This document shows, piece by piece, positions 1 to 12,022 of a stretch of DNA of 64,000 nucleotides. The notes beneath the pieces are model-generated. The model was not told the origin of the DNA, did no database searches, and worked only from the letters and a program-made list of their open reading frames with translations. Position 1 is the stretch's first letter. Every line of letters starts with the position of its first letter. Both the position numbers and the translations under genes were made by a program. This DNA is from Amyelois transitella (Eukaryota > Arthropoda > Insecta > Lepidoptera > Pyralidae), in the NCBI RefSeq assembly GCF_032362555.1, contig NC_083523.1, forward strand, positions 4,067,501 through 4,131,500, given 5' to 3'.

Positions 1-660
1 AACGAGATTTTTGAAACTATCAATATTCTGGGCCTTCCCGTAAAAAAAATAAAAGCAGTCGGGTAAATAAATTAAAATGTCATGCAAAATGTCAGACCTG
101 AACCTGAAGTGAAAGTTGAGCATTTTGAACAAGATTACAAATTTACCACTACAGAACGTCTTTAATACGTATTAAGTGATTAGTACGAGTAAAATAACGG
201 TAACGTGTGAATAATTCCGTATTATACTTTTTAGTTTCGAAGTTGAAACAGACGTGTGTTTTGTTGGTCCGCTAACATCAACAGCATCACATAACAATCC
301 TTACTCTGTCATACGTATAACCGATTTCGATTGAAAGAAAACACAAATTTTATACATATGTATATTATTGTATATACACTTACTACAATTACATATCTCA
401 CAACACCAAAATATGTTTTAGAACCACTGTCTTTCCTAACGCTCTGTAGTCTGTAACTAGGAAATACCCCAGTGCTATGATGAAGCGCCTTTCAGAGCCA
501 AGTCTGTGGCGTAACGAATGTGGCGCCAACAACGTACCTGTCTCCAAAATCTTCATGGTAGATTTGCACCACAAGTACATGAGTTAATATATAGGAAAGA
601 GTTCCCGATGATGAAAAGCAAAAGAATTGAATTGAAAAAAACTGAAAAAAGTATACATAC
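1..660. other. Intergenic, no gene seen
   Basis: AT-rich sequence with only short chance open frames. I see no conserved domain, RNA gene or complete mobile element. The right edge runs into a LINE fragment. Confidence 0.5.
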
Positions 661-790
661 TAAACCAACCTTGCATGAAGAGAGTGAGGAATGTGGATGA
701 AGCCAAAGAAGCATACACGGATCGAGGGGAATGGAAAGCTGTAATTTCTGCCTACCCCTCCGATAAAGAGGCGTGATTTTATGTATTAAA
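661..790 (+). mobile_element. Non-LTR retrotransposon 3' end, C-terminal coding remnant
   Basis: Read in frame, this stretch gives a short polypeptide tail with NVDEAKEAYTDRGEWK followed by SAYPSDKEA and a stop, then an AT-rich end. Related tails recur at 41868-42115 and, reversed, at 54062-54180, so this is the C-terminus and 3' end of a repeated LINE, 5'-truncated here. No reverse transcriptase motifs are present. The family (RTE-like or other) is not established. Confidence 0.55.
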
Positions 791-1989
791 TTAAGGTAAA
801 GGAACTAAGACGAGCGCCTTTTTCGGAATGGGGACGAAAAGTCAGTGTCAGTTCAAAAGTGCCTAAACTCCTACGATCCCTGTTGCATACTTCTTTCGTT
901 TCATTCATTCATATTTGAGAATAAATAAAATGATAGCATTGCTCTGTTAATATCTTTACTCACGATCTGCAGAGCACTAGAAGGAAGCAGCTTATTGTCA
1001 TGGTCCAATTTCAATGTCCACTGGCTTCATGACTCCGTCTGTGAAAATCCGAGAAATCGCCCGCTACTTTCCAATGCCTTGAGAGATCTCTACAACTACT
1101 CGTAGAAACTCTCAAATGTATTTATGATTCTTTCCTTTGTTACATTTCAGTACTTTTAGACATGATACGTTTTTTTAGTAGATATTTCGAGTGGAGGTTT
1201 TATTTTAAGATATCATTTATTTTTAGGGCTTCGGTGGTCAAACCGTTAAGAGGCGAATATAATGAGTGATGATAATGAAAGCACTGGTTCAAATCCTATG
1301 TATTTATGTACACATGGCCATGTAAATGAGTTTGAGTGCTAATCAATGTTCTTACGGTAAGAGAGAAATATTATGAAAAGGCCCGCCCATACAAAATGAT
1401 TTTCATAACTGATAAATCTATGAGAATCATAAAACCACTCAACGGATTTTGTTGAAATTTGGCATAAAACATTTTAAATTTCCACTGAAGCTCGTCCAGG
1501 CAAACGGTACTCCGTAGCGATTACTCATAGAAATAATGAAATCGATGCAATCACTAAATCGAGGACTATTTTCCAATACCTATTTTCACACCTGCTCCTA
1601 CGTAAACAAACGCTGCCGATTTAATTAACGATTAATCATGAATAAATTTAACATCTCATTAGTGGTCGCACTATGCTTTTCACCTAATTAATTATATCTT
1701 TCGCCACACTCGAAATGAGCGAATTAAATTCGGTCCAAATAAATAAAACAAGTCTATCGCCAAAAGGATTGTTTGAAATCCTGGTATTGTTTTGTGGTTA
1801 GTCAAATGTAGTTGAATTTTTGAAATCGGAATAGAAGTACAATTAATTGTTTTATTATTTCTTTAGCGCGTGAGAATTTTTAAGAAAAATCAATGTCAAC
1901 GTCAGTTTTTATCTGTAGCTGATAAGATTTGGTACAATATTTTCTTATTTATTCGTTACAAGAAAATAAAACATTATATAACACACATT
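791..1989. other. Intergenic, no gene seen
   Basis: No supported gene. Around 1220-1360 there is a diverged piece of a repeat whose reverse reading resembles the family at 6048-6545 (text such as GAGTGCTAATC and TTACGGTAAGAG). The rest is AT-rich single-copy-looking DNA. Confidence 0.4.
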
Positions 1990-2115
1990 ATTTGAATCTC
2001 AGTTCCACCATAAAGCCATACAGCTTAGCGTACCCTATCAGTTTTTTCAAAACTGTTAACTCTATTTACCCCGCAAGTTATATAGACGTGATTATATGTA
2101 TGTAGTAACATACAG
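1990..2115 (+). repeat. Partial copy of the (ATGT)n-tailed short retroposon
   Basis: A diverged 3' half of the retroposon best seen at 36962-37225. It keeps the TTTGAATCTCAGTTC, AACTGTTAACTCT and TATAGACGTGAT landmarks and ends in a short ATGTATGTA run. Confidence 0.6.
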
Positions 2116-2560
2116 AAAAAAACGCAAACGGAAATTCTAATAATCAGATTTTTGGCTTATATAAATATATATCGATTTTTTTTGCAACAGACATTAGTCA
2201 GTTACTATTTTATTATATCCATGGAGATGGATGCATTCGTTGCACAAAAGACCTCCTTAGGTATTTACATTGTGGCAAAGGATCGAACTGAGAGCACGCA
2301 AAGAAAGAGAAAGAGATACTAAAGAGAAGGGTGACTGAACTTACACGGACCAACATAGACACCAAATTCTATATATTTATAGACAGATCCCTCGGGACAC
2401 GGTGTAGTTATCATTTGTTACTAGTAATGACTAATCCACGAATGAATAATAGTCAAACCGTGCGCCGCCAAATTGTTAGATGATTTATGAAGACCGCCTT
2501 CCGCTGGTAATCTGAATGTACAACAACTGTCTCGTAAATAATTCTCAGTAATGTATTTGG

Positions 2561-2824
2561 TGTGGTTCCCGGCACCAATAGAAAAAAGAATAGGACCACT
2601 CCATCTCTTTCCCATGGATGTCGTAAAAGGCGACTAAGGGATAGGCTTACAAACTTGGGATTCTTTTTTAGGCGACAGGCTAGCAACCTGTCACTATTTG
2701 AATCTCAATTCTATCATTAAGCCAAATAGCTGAACGTGGCCTTTCAGTCTTTTCAAGACTGTTGGCTCTGTCTACCCCGTAAGGGATATAGACGTGATGA
2801 TATGTATGTATGTATGTATGTATT
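2561..2824 (+). mobile_element. Full-length-looking (ATGT)n-tailed short retroposon
   Basis: Starts at GTGTGGTTCCCGGCACC and runs through ACTCCATCTCTTTCCCATGG, GGCGACTAAGGGATAG and CTAGCAACCTGTCACT to GGATATAGACGTGAT and an (ATGT)n tail. Other copies in the window have 12-13 bp target duplications, so it moves by target-primed reverse transcription. I see no clear tRNA-like A/B boxes. It could be a SINE or the 3' end of a LINE. Confidence 0.75.
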
Positions 2825-4771
2825 TAAGTGGGCCTGAAATTAATGAAAAAAACTTTTAATCTTCTCCGCCGAAATTCATCCCACGGATTTGCTAATTAAA
2901 CTTAACAAAAAATAAATTATTGATTACATATTCAAGCATTTAAAACTAAAATTTCCGGCTGTCTTGCTCATGTGGGAACTTCCATGAAAGTCTTTTGTTT
3001 TTTCCGAGAAAGAGGCGTGATTTTATGTATGTATGACTTTTACCCCAGAATGAATTAATCGTACCAAAGGTTTAGCCATAAAAGCATATGACGATCACAT
3101 AATCGCATTTATAATATTACTTTTTAGGTAAGTATATTTCGCCACCGAATCCTGCAAGAAGGGCCTGAATTGACCTAAAAATACTGATTTTATTACCCTA
3201 GTACCGAGAGAATTCAGTACAAAGGTGTAATACAAAGTGTAGGAAACTATGATTTGCAAACACCTTAATTCATGGATATTTGTATAATAACTAACCACGA
3301 CTGCCTACCTGCACAATAAAATACTAAACAGTCCTACATTTTTTCAATTTAAATGATTCAAAAGGATGTATAACTGATAGTATTTGGCAAAGTTTATATT
3401 CAGTTCCGTGCATGACACCTCAAAAACAAACAAAATCCTCCTGTACTTTGCCTTTAGTAGATTTCCACAAATAAACAAAGAGATAATGCTCTACCCGGAA
3501 CCACATGGCACAAAGCTAGTACCAACGGAAATATCTCAAATATTATTTTATTTACACAGCATATTAATTTAGAATATAAGTAACCACAAAATAAATATTT
3601 GTCACACATTCTTGGCTAAATTCGCATACTCCAGAATGTTACACGCCACATACATAAAGCCGTCGATACACTGACGATTAGTTATAATTTCATTTTAATT
3701 AGTGTTTAGTTTACCATAATTGGCTTTAATTTATTTAAATTACTTACATACAACTTGATGAGTAGTCGATACACTTTCGGAATTCATTATATGAGTTTTG
3801 ATAAGATTTTAAATGAAATGCTATTATTTATCATAATGTAAAAATACTTTTTTAGAAGTTTGTCATATTCTAGGAGGTCTTTTAACAGTTTATCTGCCTA
3901 GTTTCCAATATAATAGGTAACGTAGGTCAAAACTTTTTAAATTATTTAGTCATTACATTATTAGACCGCCTTTATTTATAACCGTTCCCGTCTCTTTTGT
4001 ACTTTATCTATCTATTTTTATTTAATAAACTACGAGAAAAACGGTATCGAAAGAAAGCCACAGCAAAACAAGATTAAGTATTATTAATTAAGAAGTAAAT
4101 ATTTATCAAATAAAATAAACTTTATCCTGAAAATATAAGTTCGTTTTCTAACTAAACTAAGTGAGGTGTGTAACTGGCATTATGAGTTTCCTGCAAGCCA
4201 TAACATTCTCAAATTTCCGCCGCGGGCGTGGAGGTGGCAAGGCACCAGCTACGTTTAATTTCGTTTAAACCGCCGACCAATTATAAAAATAGACTCTTTC
4301 CAGATATCGACCTAACTGTAATAATGAAAAGAGAAGGCGATGATAACAACAAAAGTTGTACCTTGGTACCGAACCAATGGTCATAAGATTTGAATGCCAC
4401 GTTTAGCTTGTTTTTATTTATTCTGCCGCAGCATCTTTATTTTACAAGTACTCTCCTATATACTTAAGAGTTACCTGCTAGGTTTCATTTAACGTAGTTT
4501 CGTTTTCATTTCAAAATGATAAGATTCTTTTGGATTTCAATAAAATTATGCCAAAGAAGAAGCATCACCTAGTTATATAATGTGTTAAAATATATTTCTA
4601 TCTTTCGCTCTATACAGTAAAAACCGACTGTAGGACAGATAAAATATATATGATCGCCCTACTTTTTTCCATACCATGTAAGGAAAGTATATTTACCAGA
4701 AATTTCTTAATATTATCGTTTGCTGAACTTTCATTTGTTGTCCATTCATTTCTATGTCTATGAGAGTAACA
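2825..4771. other. Intergenic, no gene seen
   Basis: AT-rich. A short LINE 3' tail (AAGAGGCGTGATTTTATG) is visible at about 3005-3030. Otherwise there is nothing I can support. Confidence 0.4.
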
Positions 4772-4998
4772 CTAGTTGGGTACCGCGGCTTCGTCCGCAC
4801 GGATACTTGTACCCAGTATTTTAATTATATAAGGTGTAAGGGTTTGTTATTTCGACAATCTCCTCTATTTTGTATGTATTTCGGTGTGCTTTTGGGTTTC
4901 GTGCCCGTATCTTATGTAAAGTAAATGGTATCCTCGTGATGTATGATTATATATTTTAACGTAAGCTTTTATATTTTATACTAGTCTATTATAGAAGA
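4772..4998 (-). mobile_element. Decayed Helitron remnant
   Basis: Begins at a CTAG preceded by A and followed by a hairpin-forming TACCGCGGCTTCGTCCGCACG, the reverse complement of a lepidopteran Helitron 3' end. The far (5') end near 4990 is eroded and its exact boundary is uncertain. Confidence 0.5.
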
Positions 4999-6047
4999 AA
5001 TTTTTTTTTCTTCCTGCGTATTACTTAAAGTCAATCAAGAAAATGGCTTATAAATCTTTTGTCGAAACGAATTTCGAAATAAGAAATATGATTCTTTTAC
5101 CTAAACCAACTTGGAAGGAAGATAAAATTTCTTATTTAGTAACTGGTATATGCAAAACAAGAAGGTCAAGTTTCTCTGCAGATAAATATGAAGGAACTAA
5201 ATCAATGTGCAGGTATTAATCTAGTATTGTCTGTCTGTCTTCCCACTTATGAAGCTAATGCACCGGTTTGATCTAAATGTAATCACCTTCCCGCCATCAA
5301 GCCTATCTGATATTCAGTGATAAAGGATCTGTCACATGTAAGGTATGAATGTAACACATTTCACGAACGATCTTAGGACCCAGAGAATTAAACCTATTAT
5401 TTATTTACTTTCATAAATTATTTACTTTCAGTTATTGGAAAATACGATTCGCTTTCTAATAATCCAAACGAAACCAAATTTCGTATGTCTAACCATAGCT
5501 CATGCTATAATGCTGGCCTGCCTGGATGGTTGAATGGCTACGGTTAGTGGACAATATAAAGAAATAAATATAAGAATAATTCCATAAAAACAATTTCAAA
5601 CTAATATCTTAAGAATCACATACATATATCAACGTCACACAATATCACATCTTTCTCCTTTACAGAGACAACAGCATCGAAAACACTGGAAGACTTAAAA
5701 AATTGCCTGCAAAAATTCAACAATGTAACATAAGTTTCATATGACACTACCTTTACAAAGCCCGATGCGCTCACAATTACCGCTTTTGTCCGTCACACGG
5801 GGATTTGGGGCTCTCTATGAATGCATTATAACTTGCATAATGTGATGGCGTAATGGCCGAAGTGGCCAGGTATTTATTAGGTCTATTAATATCAGTTAGT
5901 TTATGTAACTAAGTTTGTATCTTAATTTTTATGTACCGCTGGAAGAAATTTCTCTAGAAATAAGTAATGCCCTTGTACTGAATTGCTCTTTATTTTAATT
6001 TTTTTTTATTTTCCTTGTTGTACATAAATATATAAATAAGTGTGATT
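4999..6047. other. Intergenic, no gene seen
   Basis: AT-rich; no gene, RNA gene or complete mobile element recognised. Confidence 0.4.
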
Positions 6048-6545
6048 ACCTACCTCCCGGTGTTAGTCCCGGTTACTTCCTCATCCTTTCCACGCTCACA
6101 CTATTTTAAAAAAGGACCATTGATCTCTTGATTTGTAAATGTGACTAAGAAAAAAAGGGGTGAAATACCCAGGGTCCTTTGTTAACGATACATCTTTGTT
6201 TATGGTTATTTCTATCAGTAATATCTTCTTTCTCTTCGCGTTAATCCCAGTTAAAACCTCGACTACACACACGAGACTCTTTAAAGACGAACCGAGGATG
6301 TGATTTTTGACCATGATCCTGAGTAAGAAGCGATTCCCGTCTGATTTCCGCAACCTTTGCAGGAAAACCTGACCCAGATTTGATCATGGTTTATCCAGTT
6401 AGATGTTTCCCCTCACCATAAGGACATCAGATTATGTTCAAAGAAAAAAACTCAGGAGTCATTAATACATAAGTAGCATTTGAACCCGTTACTCCCCGCG
6501 CATAACACATAATTCAGCCACCTAAACGGTTCGAACACCGACGCT
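6048..6545 (+). repeat. Interspersed repeat of the GTTAGTCCCGGTT...TTTGCAGG family
   Basis: Landmarks are GGTGTTAGTCCCGGTTAC, GATCCTGAGTAAG, CCCGTCTGATTTCCGCAACC, TTTGCAGGAAAACC and a distal TTTGAACCCGTTACTCCC. The same landmarks, diverged, recur at 32495-32605, 34270-34430, 52370-52545 and 57536-57735. It is therefore a dispersed family, probably a retroposon 3' end. Boundaries are approximate. Confidence 0.5.
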
Positions 6546-9007
6546 GTAAAATTACCTGCGTAAAGCTTTTACAATATAGCGTAATCGTAGAAGTGGCCAG
6601 GTATTTACTAAGTACGATTACTCGACTGGAACCATGATAGGCAGGCGAACTGCACTGATTTTCATTGGGAATTGGTGAACTGAAAATTTCGTTAAGGCCT
6701 ACCCTTTAATTGAGTAGAACCTATTTATAATTCTATGGCAGAATTCATGGAAATCGGAATAATCATTCATTTGAATCAATCAATTCATTTGAACCTAAAG
6801 TGTAATGTGGAAATTTGTATTGCAATTGAGCATCCATGGTCGTTTATCGGTATTTTCAGTTTATGGTTTTGCAATTATAACTTTTTAATATAATCATTAG
6901 ATATGCAATTCTTCTGGCTATTTAGTTAATTATTCTCATGCTCAAATTTTAATCCTTCTTTTTGACTTATTTGTTTTTAATTAATTTGAATCATGTGAAA
7001 TAGATTTCCTAGGCACTAAGTACAATAGACAAAAAGTGACCAAAATCATATCTTTTCCACGTCAAACCCGCTATCAATCTGTTTACTGTGTAATTACCGC
7101 TTGTAACAACCCATGGAGTAGCATTGTGTATTTATACAATTACTGTTCATTAGGATGCAGCCGCTTTGTGATGCAAATCCCTAGTTTTTGCCCTGTGGCC
7201 CGCTTCCACGTGGCGACTGTAAAAATCTTAATTGCATTTGTTACATAGAATTGTATAGAAAACTAAAGTACGCCCGCGGCTCCACCTGCGTAAATTAAAA
7301 AATCGTAATCGGAATTTCGGGAAAGCTTCTCTCAGTATGTACTAGATCGCATAAGTAACCTTCAAACCAAATAACAAATCTCCAGACCTACCAGTTTGGG
7401 CTGTACGTTGATGGTCAGTGGTTCCTTTTATATATTTAGCTTCACCTGGATATTTAAAAGGGTAATTGATTTACTATCAACGAGCTAAAGGTTTATAGAA
7501 ATAGGAATAATAAAAGACGATATAATTAATAATTAAGTTGTCATTTGCTTGCGGAAAGATTTTTCATGTCTGGACTGGGTCCCTGGTGGGTACTCGTAAT
7601 GCCCCGAGTAAAAATCCTTCTTTGGGTAAAAAGATTTGTACAAAAAAAAATTGTCAAGTAACCATTTGAATATTTTTAATAATTTTTTTTTTCGCAATGG
7701 CAAATCGCATAATCAGAACACAACACATGCTAATCAACAATTCGCATCCAAGTCCTAATATCAAGTTGTGCGATTAAGCAAATACCTAATAAACATACTT
7801 ACATTCCACACTAAACTCACAAAGAAACCAGTAGTTGTAAATCAACATTAAAAAAGGAAGTTCTCAAAAATATTACTTCAATGTCCTCATTAGTCACGAA
7901 ATACGAGTCCATCAGTTCTTGGCTCGAACTGGAGCAATCTCATAAGTGGAATGCACCAGAAGTTGGACTAAACTTTATAAAATTCAATATTTTCAGTAGC
8001 GAGTTTCCTTGAAGAAGTCGAACAGTCGGGAACTCCGTACGTTGCCTATGAAAATAAACATGATTTCTGTGCTTCGATCAACTATGTAATAGATTCACAG
8101 ATGAAAACAAAAATAAAACATCCACACACTTATAAACGTAGTTTTCAACAGCAATTGGGTGATCGAGCGAAGCTTGTTGTTTGTTTTTTTTTTCAGTAAT
8201 GTCACAATTATCATTATCGTAGCCAAGCATTCAATAATATTTACTGCGAGAAAAATAACTTGTTCGATTTTTTTGCCCCTTGTATTCGTTAGAACTGTTT
8301 TCGAAACCGTGAATACAGAATTGCAATAAAGCACACGGTAATATGCATATTCATGGATTGTATGCCTTATTTTAATACTTTAAGATCCAGTTTTGAAAAA
8401 ATGGACGAACTCTGTAATTTTTTCAGGAGGATTGTGGGTCTATAAATAGTACGTCGATGATTCTGTGGTGAATCTCGGCGGCGAATAGGGGCGTATCTCG
8501 AGGGTTTTGGACAAGTTTGATTCGATTCTTGAAGCCGGCGCGGTCAGGAAATGCTGTAAACTAGGTTTGATCGGACGGGATGCAATCACTGCTTTAACTG
8601 TGTATCACTTTTAATGTTACTTTGTAAGCAGTCGGTAACATAGCGTACATAGCACAATAAATAATTTGAACAGGAATTTATCTTAATAAGCAGTTGTAAC
8701 GTATTATAATTTCTTTGTGAGTTACGGATCTTTAATGAAGACATTGAAGTAATAGTTTTGGGTACATATTGATTTATACGTTGATTTACAACGAGCTTGA
8801 TGTTGAAGTTTAATGTGCATTTTAAGTTTTTGAAGTACTTACTTGTAACGAGTCAAGAGTTTTAGACTAGAAAATCGATTGGCATGTGTTGTTTACGCAT
8901 GGGATTTTGTAGTTAAATATGTATTACAAAAAGACGTATCAATATTATGTACCATTATATCAGTACGAAATGAATGAACTTTAGAAAATATTGTTCCAAC
9001 AAGTACA
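6546..9007. other. Intergenic, no gene seen
   Basis: No supported gene. Around 7265-7440 is a probable old transposon piece (starting near CGCCCGCGGCTCCACC). At 7030-7250 is a less AT-rich segment that may be conserved non-coding DNA (see findings). The rest is AT-rich. Confidence 0.4.
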
Positions 9008-9011
9008 TATA

Positions 9012-9212
9012 TGTGGGTTGTGAACGTTTTTTTATTTAAGTTATTCGTTATTTTTAGTTATTGCTAGCACTGGCAACTTTATTTTAGAAGGAAAAATGAG
9101 GTTAGATGTCAAAGAGTGTCATTAAGATTTTGAAGTTTGTAAGATCTATAAGTCTATTATAAAAACCGAAATAAGATATTTGTTTTACTTAATCTAACTG
9201 AGTAATCCCACA
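9012..9212 (+). repeat. 5' LTR
   Basis: 201 bp, starts TGTGGGTTGTGAAC and ends GTAATCCCACA. It matches 16197-16397 except for one base. The short length and perfect 6-bp terminal inversion are normal for Gypsy elements. Confidence 0.95.
9158..9165 (+). promoter_or_regulatory. TATA-like box in the 5' LTR
   Basis: TATAAAAA lies about 55 bases before the LTR end, a plausible core promoter for the element's RNA. The same sequence is in the 3' LTR. Inferred from sequence only. Confidence 0.35.
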
Positions 9213-9219
9213 ACTTTTT

Positions 9220-9237
9220 TGGGGGCTCGTCCGGGAT
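9220..9237 (+). promoter_or_regulatory. Primer binding site matching tRNA-Pro
   Basis: Eighteen bases TGGGGGCTCGTCCGGGAT starting 8 nt after the 5' LTR. This is the textbook complement of a tRNA-Pro 3' end, including the TGG that pairs with CCA. It would prime minus-strand DNA synthesis of the retrotransposon. Confidence 0.85.
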
Positions 9238-9574
9238 GGTGCTCAATATTGTGGTGGTCAATATTGGATTGAAGTGAAACAACACGACTGAAGACGAAAA
9301 ATCAAGACGACTATTTAAGGGTGCGTCCACATCTGGCGAATGTGCCGCGAATGTGCAGCTCGCGAGCCGTTTGCGAGCTGCGCGCGTACAATTTTGTTCG
9401 AGCGCCGCTCCTGCGCCGCCCGCGCGCAGTTCACGCGCAACCTAAGCGCCGTACGCGATCAGCGCGCGGGCGGCGCGCTAGCGGCTCGCGTCTTCCTTCC
9501 ACCCGCGTCTCAATCCCCGCACCCCTTACCCGCTCAGTTCGTTTCTGATTATTGGAGGTTAAGTACGTGTTGTC

Positions 9575-11289
9575 ATGGAGTGGACGGAGGAGAACTGTTT
9601 ACGCTTAATTGAAACATATAAAAGATTTCCAGTTTTGTGGGATCCTAAAGATCAATATTACTATAGAAAAAATGTAAAAAATGATGCGTGGAAAGAAATT
9701 GGTGCTATAATGGGAAGCGATTATGAACAATGCCGTAGCAAACTGTTAAGTCTTTTATCTTCTTTTAGAAGAGAGAAAGGAAAAAGTCAAAAAAGTAAAG
9801 GGACAGGGAAAGGCGAGTAAAAAACTATTTGTTACTTTTTATGTTTTATTTTATTAGTTAAATTGACTATGTAACTAATATTATTCTATATTTTTAGGTG
9901 CATCCGAGACTTACAAAAGTAGATGGTTTGCCTATGACGCTTTTTCCTTTTTAGCTGATCGGGATAAACCAAGGAAACGTATAAATACTGTAAGTAATTA
10001 AATCAACAATATTTATCTTGAAATGCAATACGGCCTTCATTTACGCAATAAGAAGCAATCTCATCTCTTATTTCGTTTATTTCTCTTGAATATCTTATTT
10101 GTGATGTTTGAATATTTGAAAGAGATGTCAAATTAGGTACGGATTGATTTATATACATATTGGAATTAGTTGTATAACTATCGGTGGCGTTCTGTTTCAA
10201 ATAATTATGCAAGTGAATAATACTCATAACGACTACTTCAGCAACTTCTGGTTTTAATATCATAGGTTTTCTAAGTACCCTAAAAATGGATGATGCAATG
10301 CCAAAGGCACTCTCAACAATTCTGCGAGCTCTGCTTAATCTATAGTTAAAAATGCGTTCCGGAGTGCCTTTACTGTGGTTACCGGAGTATGGTTTCATCA
10401 CATGTTTATCTAGAGCAAAAGCGCTGTCAGCAACAAAGAAGTAGGGTATCGCTTTAGTCCTGTAAGGTAATGCTTTTTCTTGTGGTAAATTTAAGGAGCC
10501 ATTTTGCATCATCTTGTAGAACTCTGTATCTTTGAATATCCCTCCATCAGATATACGCCCCTGGCAACCAACATCAGCAAACATAAATTTATAATCTGAG
10601 TCTACCAGTGCAAACAGAACAATACTAAAAGTAGATTTGTAATTATGATATTCAGTTCCACTTTTCGGAGGTGCCTGTATGACTATATGTTTACCGTCTA
10701 TTGCGCCAATGCAATGGGGCAAATGCCATTTATCTTCGAATCCTTTACTCACTTCTAGCCATATTTCTGGTCTCCTTGGCACCTGAAAAATAATAATATA
10801 AATATAAAAACATTATTACAGGAACAGGCAGATATAGAACAAGATAAAGTGGATGAGCGACAGGTACAAGATGATGGAATAAATACTGACACTGAAAGCG
10901 ACCTGTCTTTTATTGAACCTCCGCCGTCCAAAAAGAAAAAATCGACGGATGATAAAATCGTAACTGAAGCCCTACAATGTTTAAAGACTGCTACAGAAAA
11001 ATTGAGCGATAATTCCAAATTGTCACAAGAAGTACATTCATTTATAAATTTTATTGGAGCCAAAATGGAATCTTATTCACGTTCAACAAAAAATATGGTT
11101 CAACAGGCAATATTTGATGTCATAATGAAAGCTGATTCTGGGTACTATGATTATCAACCAAATATGCAAGTGTCAACGCAAGGTTATACAACTTATTCTC
11201 AAAGTGCTTCTACGTCCAGACCGCACAGTCAGGAAAGTAATTATTCGGCAGAAGATACGAATGACAGCTACAGTGATTTGTTTCAATAA
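9575..11289 (+). CDS. Harbinger MADF-domain DNA-binding protein, 265 aa in three exons
   Basis: Coding exons 9575-9812, 9898-9989 and 10822-11289 join in frame (238+92+468 nt). The N-terminus, starting MEWTEENCLRLIETYK, is a MADF (Myb/SANT-like) domain of about 80 residues that should bind the element's ends. Exon 2 supplies the characteristic YKSRWFAYDAFSFLADR stretch. The C-terminal half is charged, with a PPPSKKKKS nuclear-localisation-like run and a Ser/Tyr/Gln-rich tail. In Harbinger elements this partner brings the nuclease to DNA and into the nucleus. Intron 1 appears to use a GC donor (AAAG|GCGAGT). Intron 2 contains the nuclease's exon 2 on the other strand. The start is the first ATG of the MADF frame. 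Confidence 0.85.
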
Positions 11290-11801
11290 TAACTACTTTC
11301 TTTTTGTAAACTTATATGTTGCTTATAAAAAAGGCTATGTGATTATTTAATAAAGATAATTAGAAAAATACTCACACGTACGTTTTCCTTTAAACACTTG
11401 ATAATCGCCAAACACACTTCAGGAATAATAATACTTATACTTTGCTTAGAAATTCTAAAAAGGTACTGCAAGCTTGTGTAGGAATCTCCAGTGGCCAAGA
11501 ATCGTAATGTCAAACTTAATTTATTTTCAACTGAAATTGGTAGCCTAAAATGCGTTTCCTTTTTAGCAATCTTGAAACTAAGCATGTGTAGTAGATTTTC
11601 ATATAATTCTGGTGACAATTTTAAAAAATTTGCATAGTGGCCGCTTAATTGATGGCTTTTTAACTCCGCTACTATATTCTGTTTTCTTTTAAAAATAGGA
11701 TTTTGCCACCAACGCCGTTGTCTCTTTTTTTTCCTTTTTATCAGTAATATAATAGCTAATGATGCAGCAATTATATTAAAAGCACTAGTGTCGTCCGACA
11801 T
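10003..11801 (-). CDS. Harbinger DDE nuclease (HARBI1-like transposase), 399 aa in two exons
   Basis: Exon 1 is 11801-11382 (140 codons) and exon 2 is 10782-10003 (259 codons plus stop), joined GAAAAC|GTGCCA with a GT donor and TTTTCAG acceptor. The N-terminal 140 residues hold a hydrophobic start, a basic run (KRKKKRQRRWW) and a helix-rich region. The DDE_4 nuclease core follows: CIGAIDGKH (Asp about 169), FADVGCQGRISDGG, VADSAF (Asp about 259) and RRIVESAFG (Glu about 297), the likely catalytic acids. It cuts and joins transposon ends together with the MADF partner. The frame is intact and the length is near the family norm. Its intron contains the MADF gene's last exon in antisense. Confidence 0.9.
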
Positions 11802-12022
11802 CTTCGAAAGTACTGAGCCAGTAAATGGAACTGTAAGCGCGAGGATTGAGTACGCGCAGATCGCGCGCCGCGCGCACGCCTTATACGAGCCTTGTATGAG
11901 TTGCGCTAAGGCGGCGCAACGAACCATTGCAGTGACTGCATGCGTGCAGCGCGAGTGCAGTTCGCGTACCGTTCGTGAGTTGCACATTCGCGGCACATTC
12001 GCCAGATGTGGACGCACCCTAA

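Larger units (their letters stand above)
9319..12019 (+). mobile_element. Autonomous-looking PIF/Harbinger transposon nested in the Gypsy leader
   Basis: The termini are an identical 39-bp inverted repeat beginning GGGTGCGTCCACATCTGGCG (9319-9357 and 11981-12019), continuing into an imperfect GC-rich inverted stretch. The flanks are a 3-bp TAA duplication (9316-9318, 12020-12022), the usual Harbinger target type. It carries both genes of this superfamily: a DNA-binding MADF protein on + and a DDE nuclease on -. Both frames are open once introns are removed. It lies between the primer site and gag, so the host retrotransposon's gag-pol is unbroken. Insertion postdates the Gypsy insertion, or was carried with it. 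Confidence 0.93.

Noticed and set aside
10755..11063. Minus-strand frame overlapping the MADF gene's last exon
   Set aside because: Antisense shadow of a real exon, with no family features.
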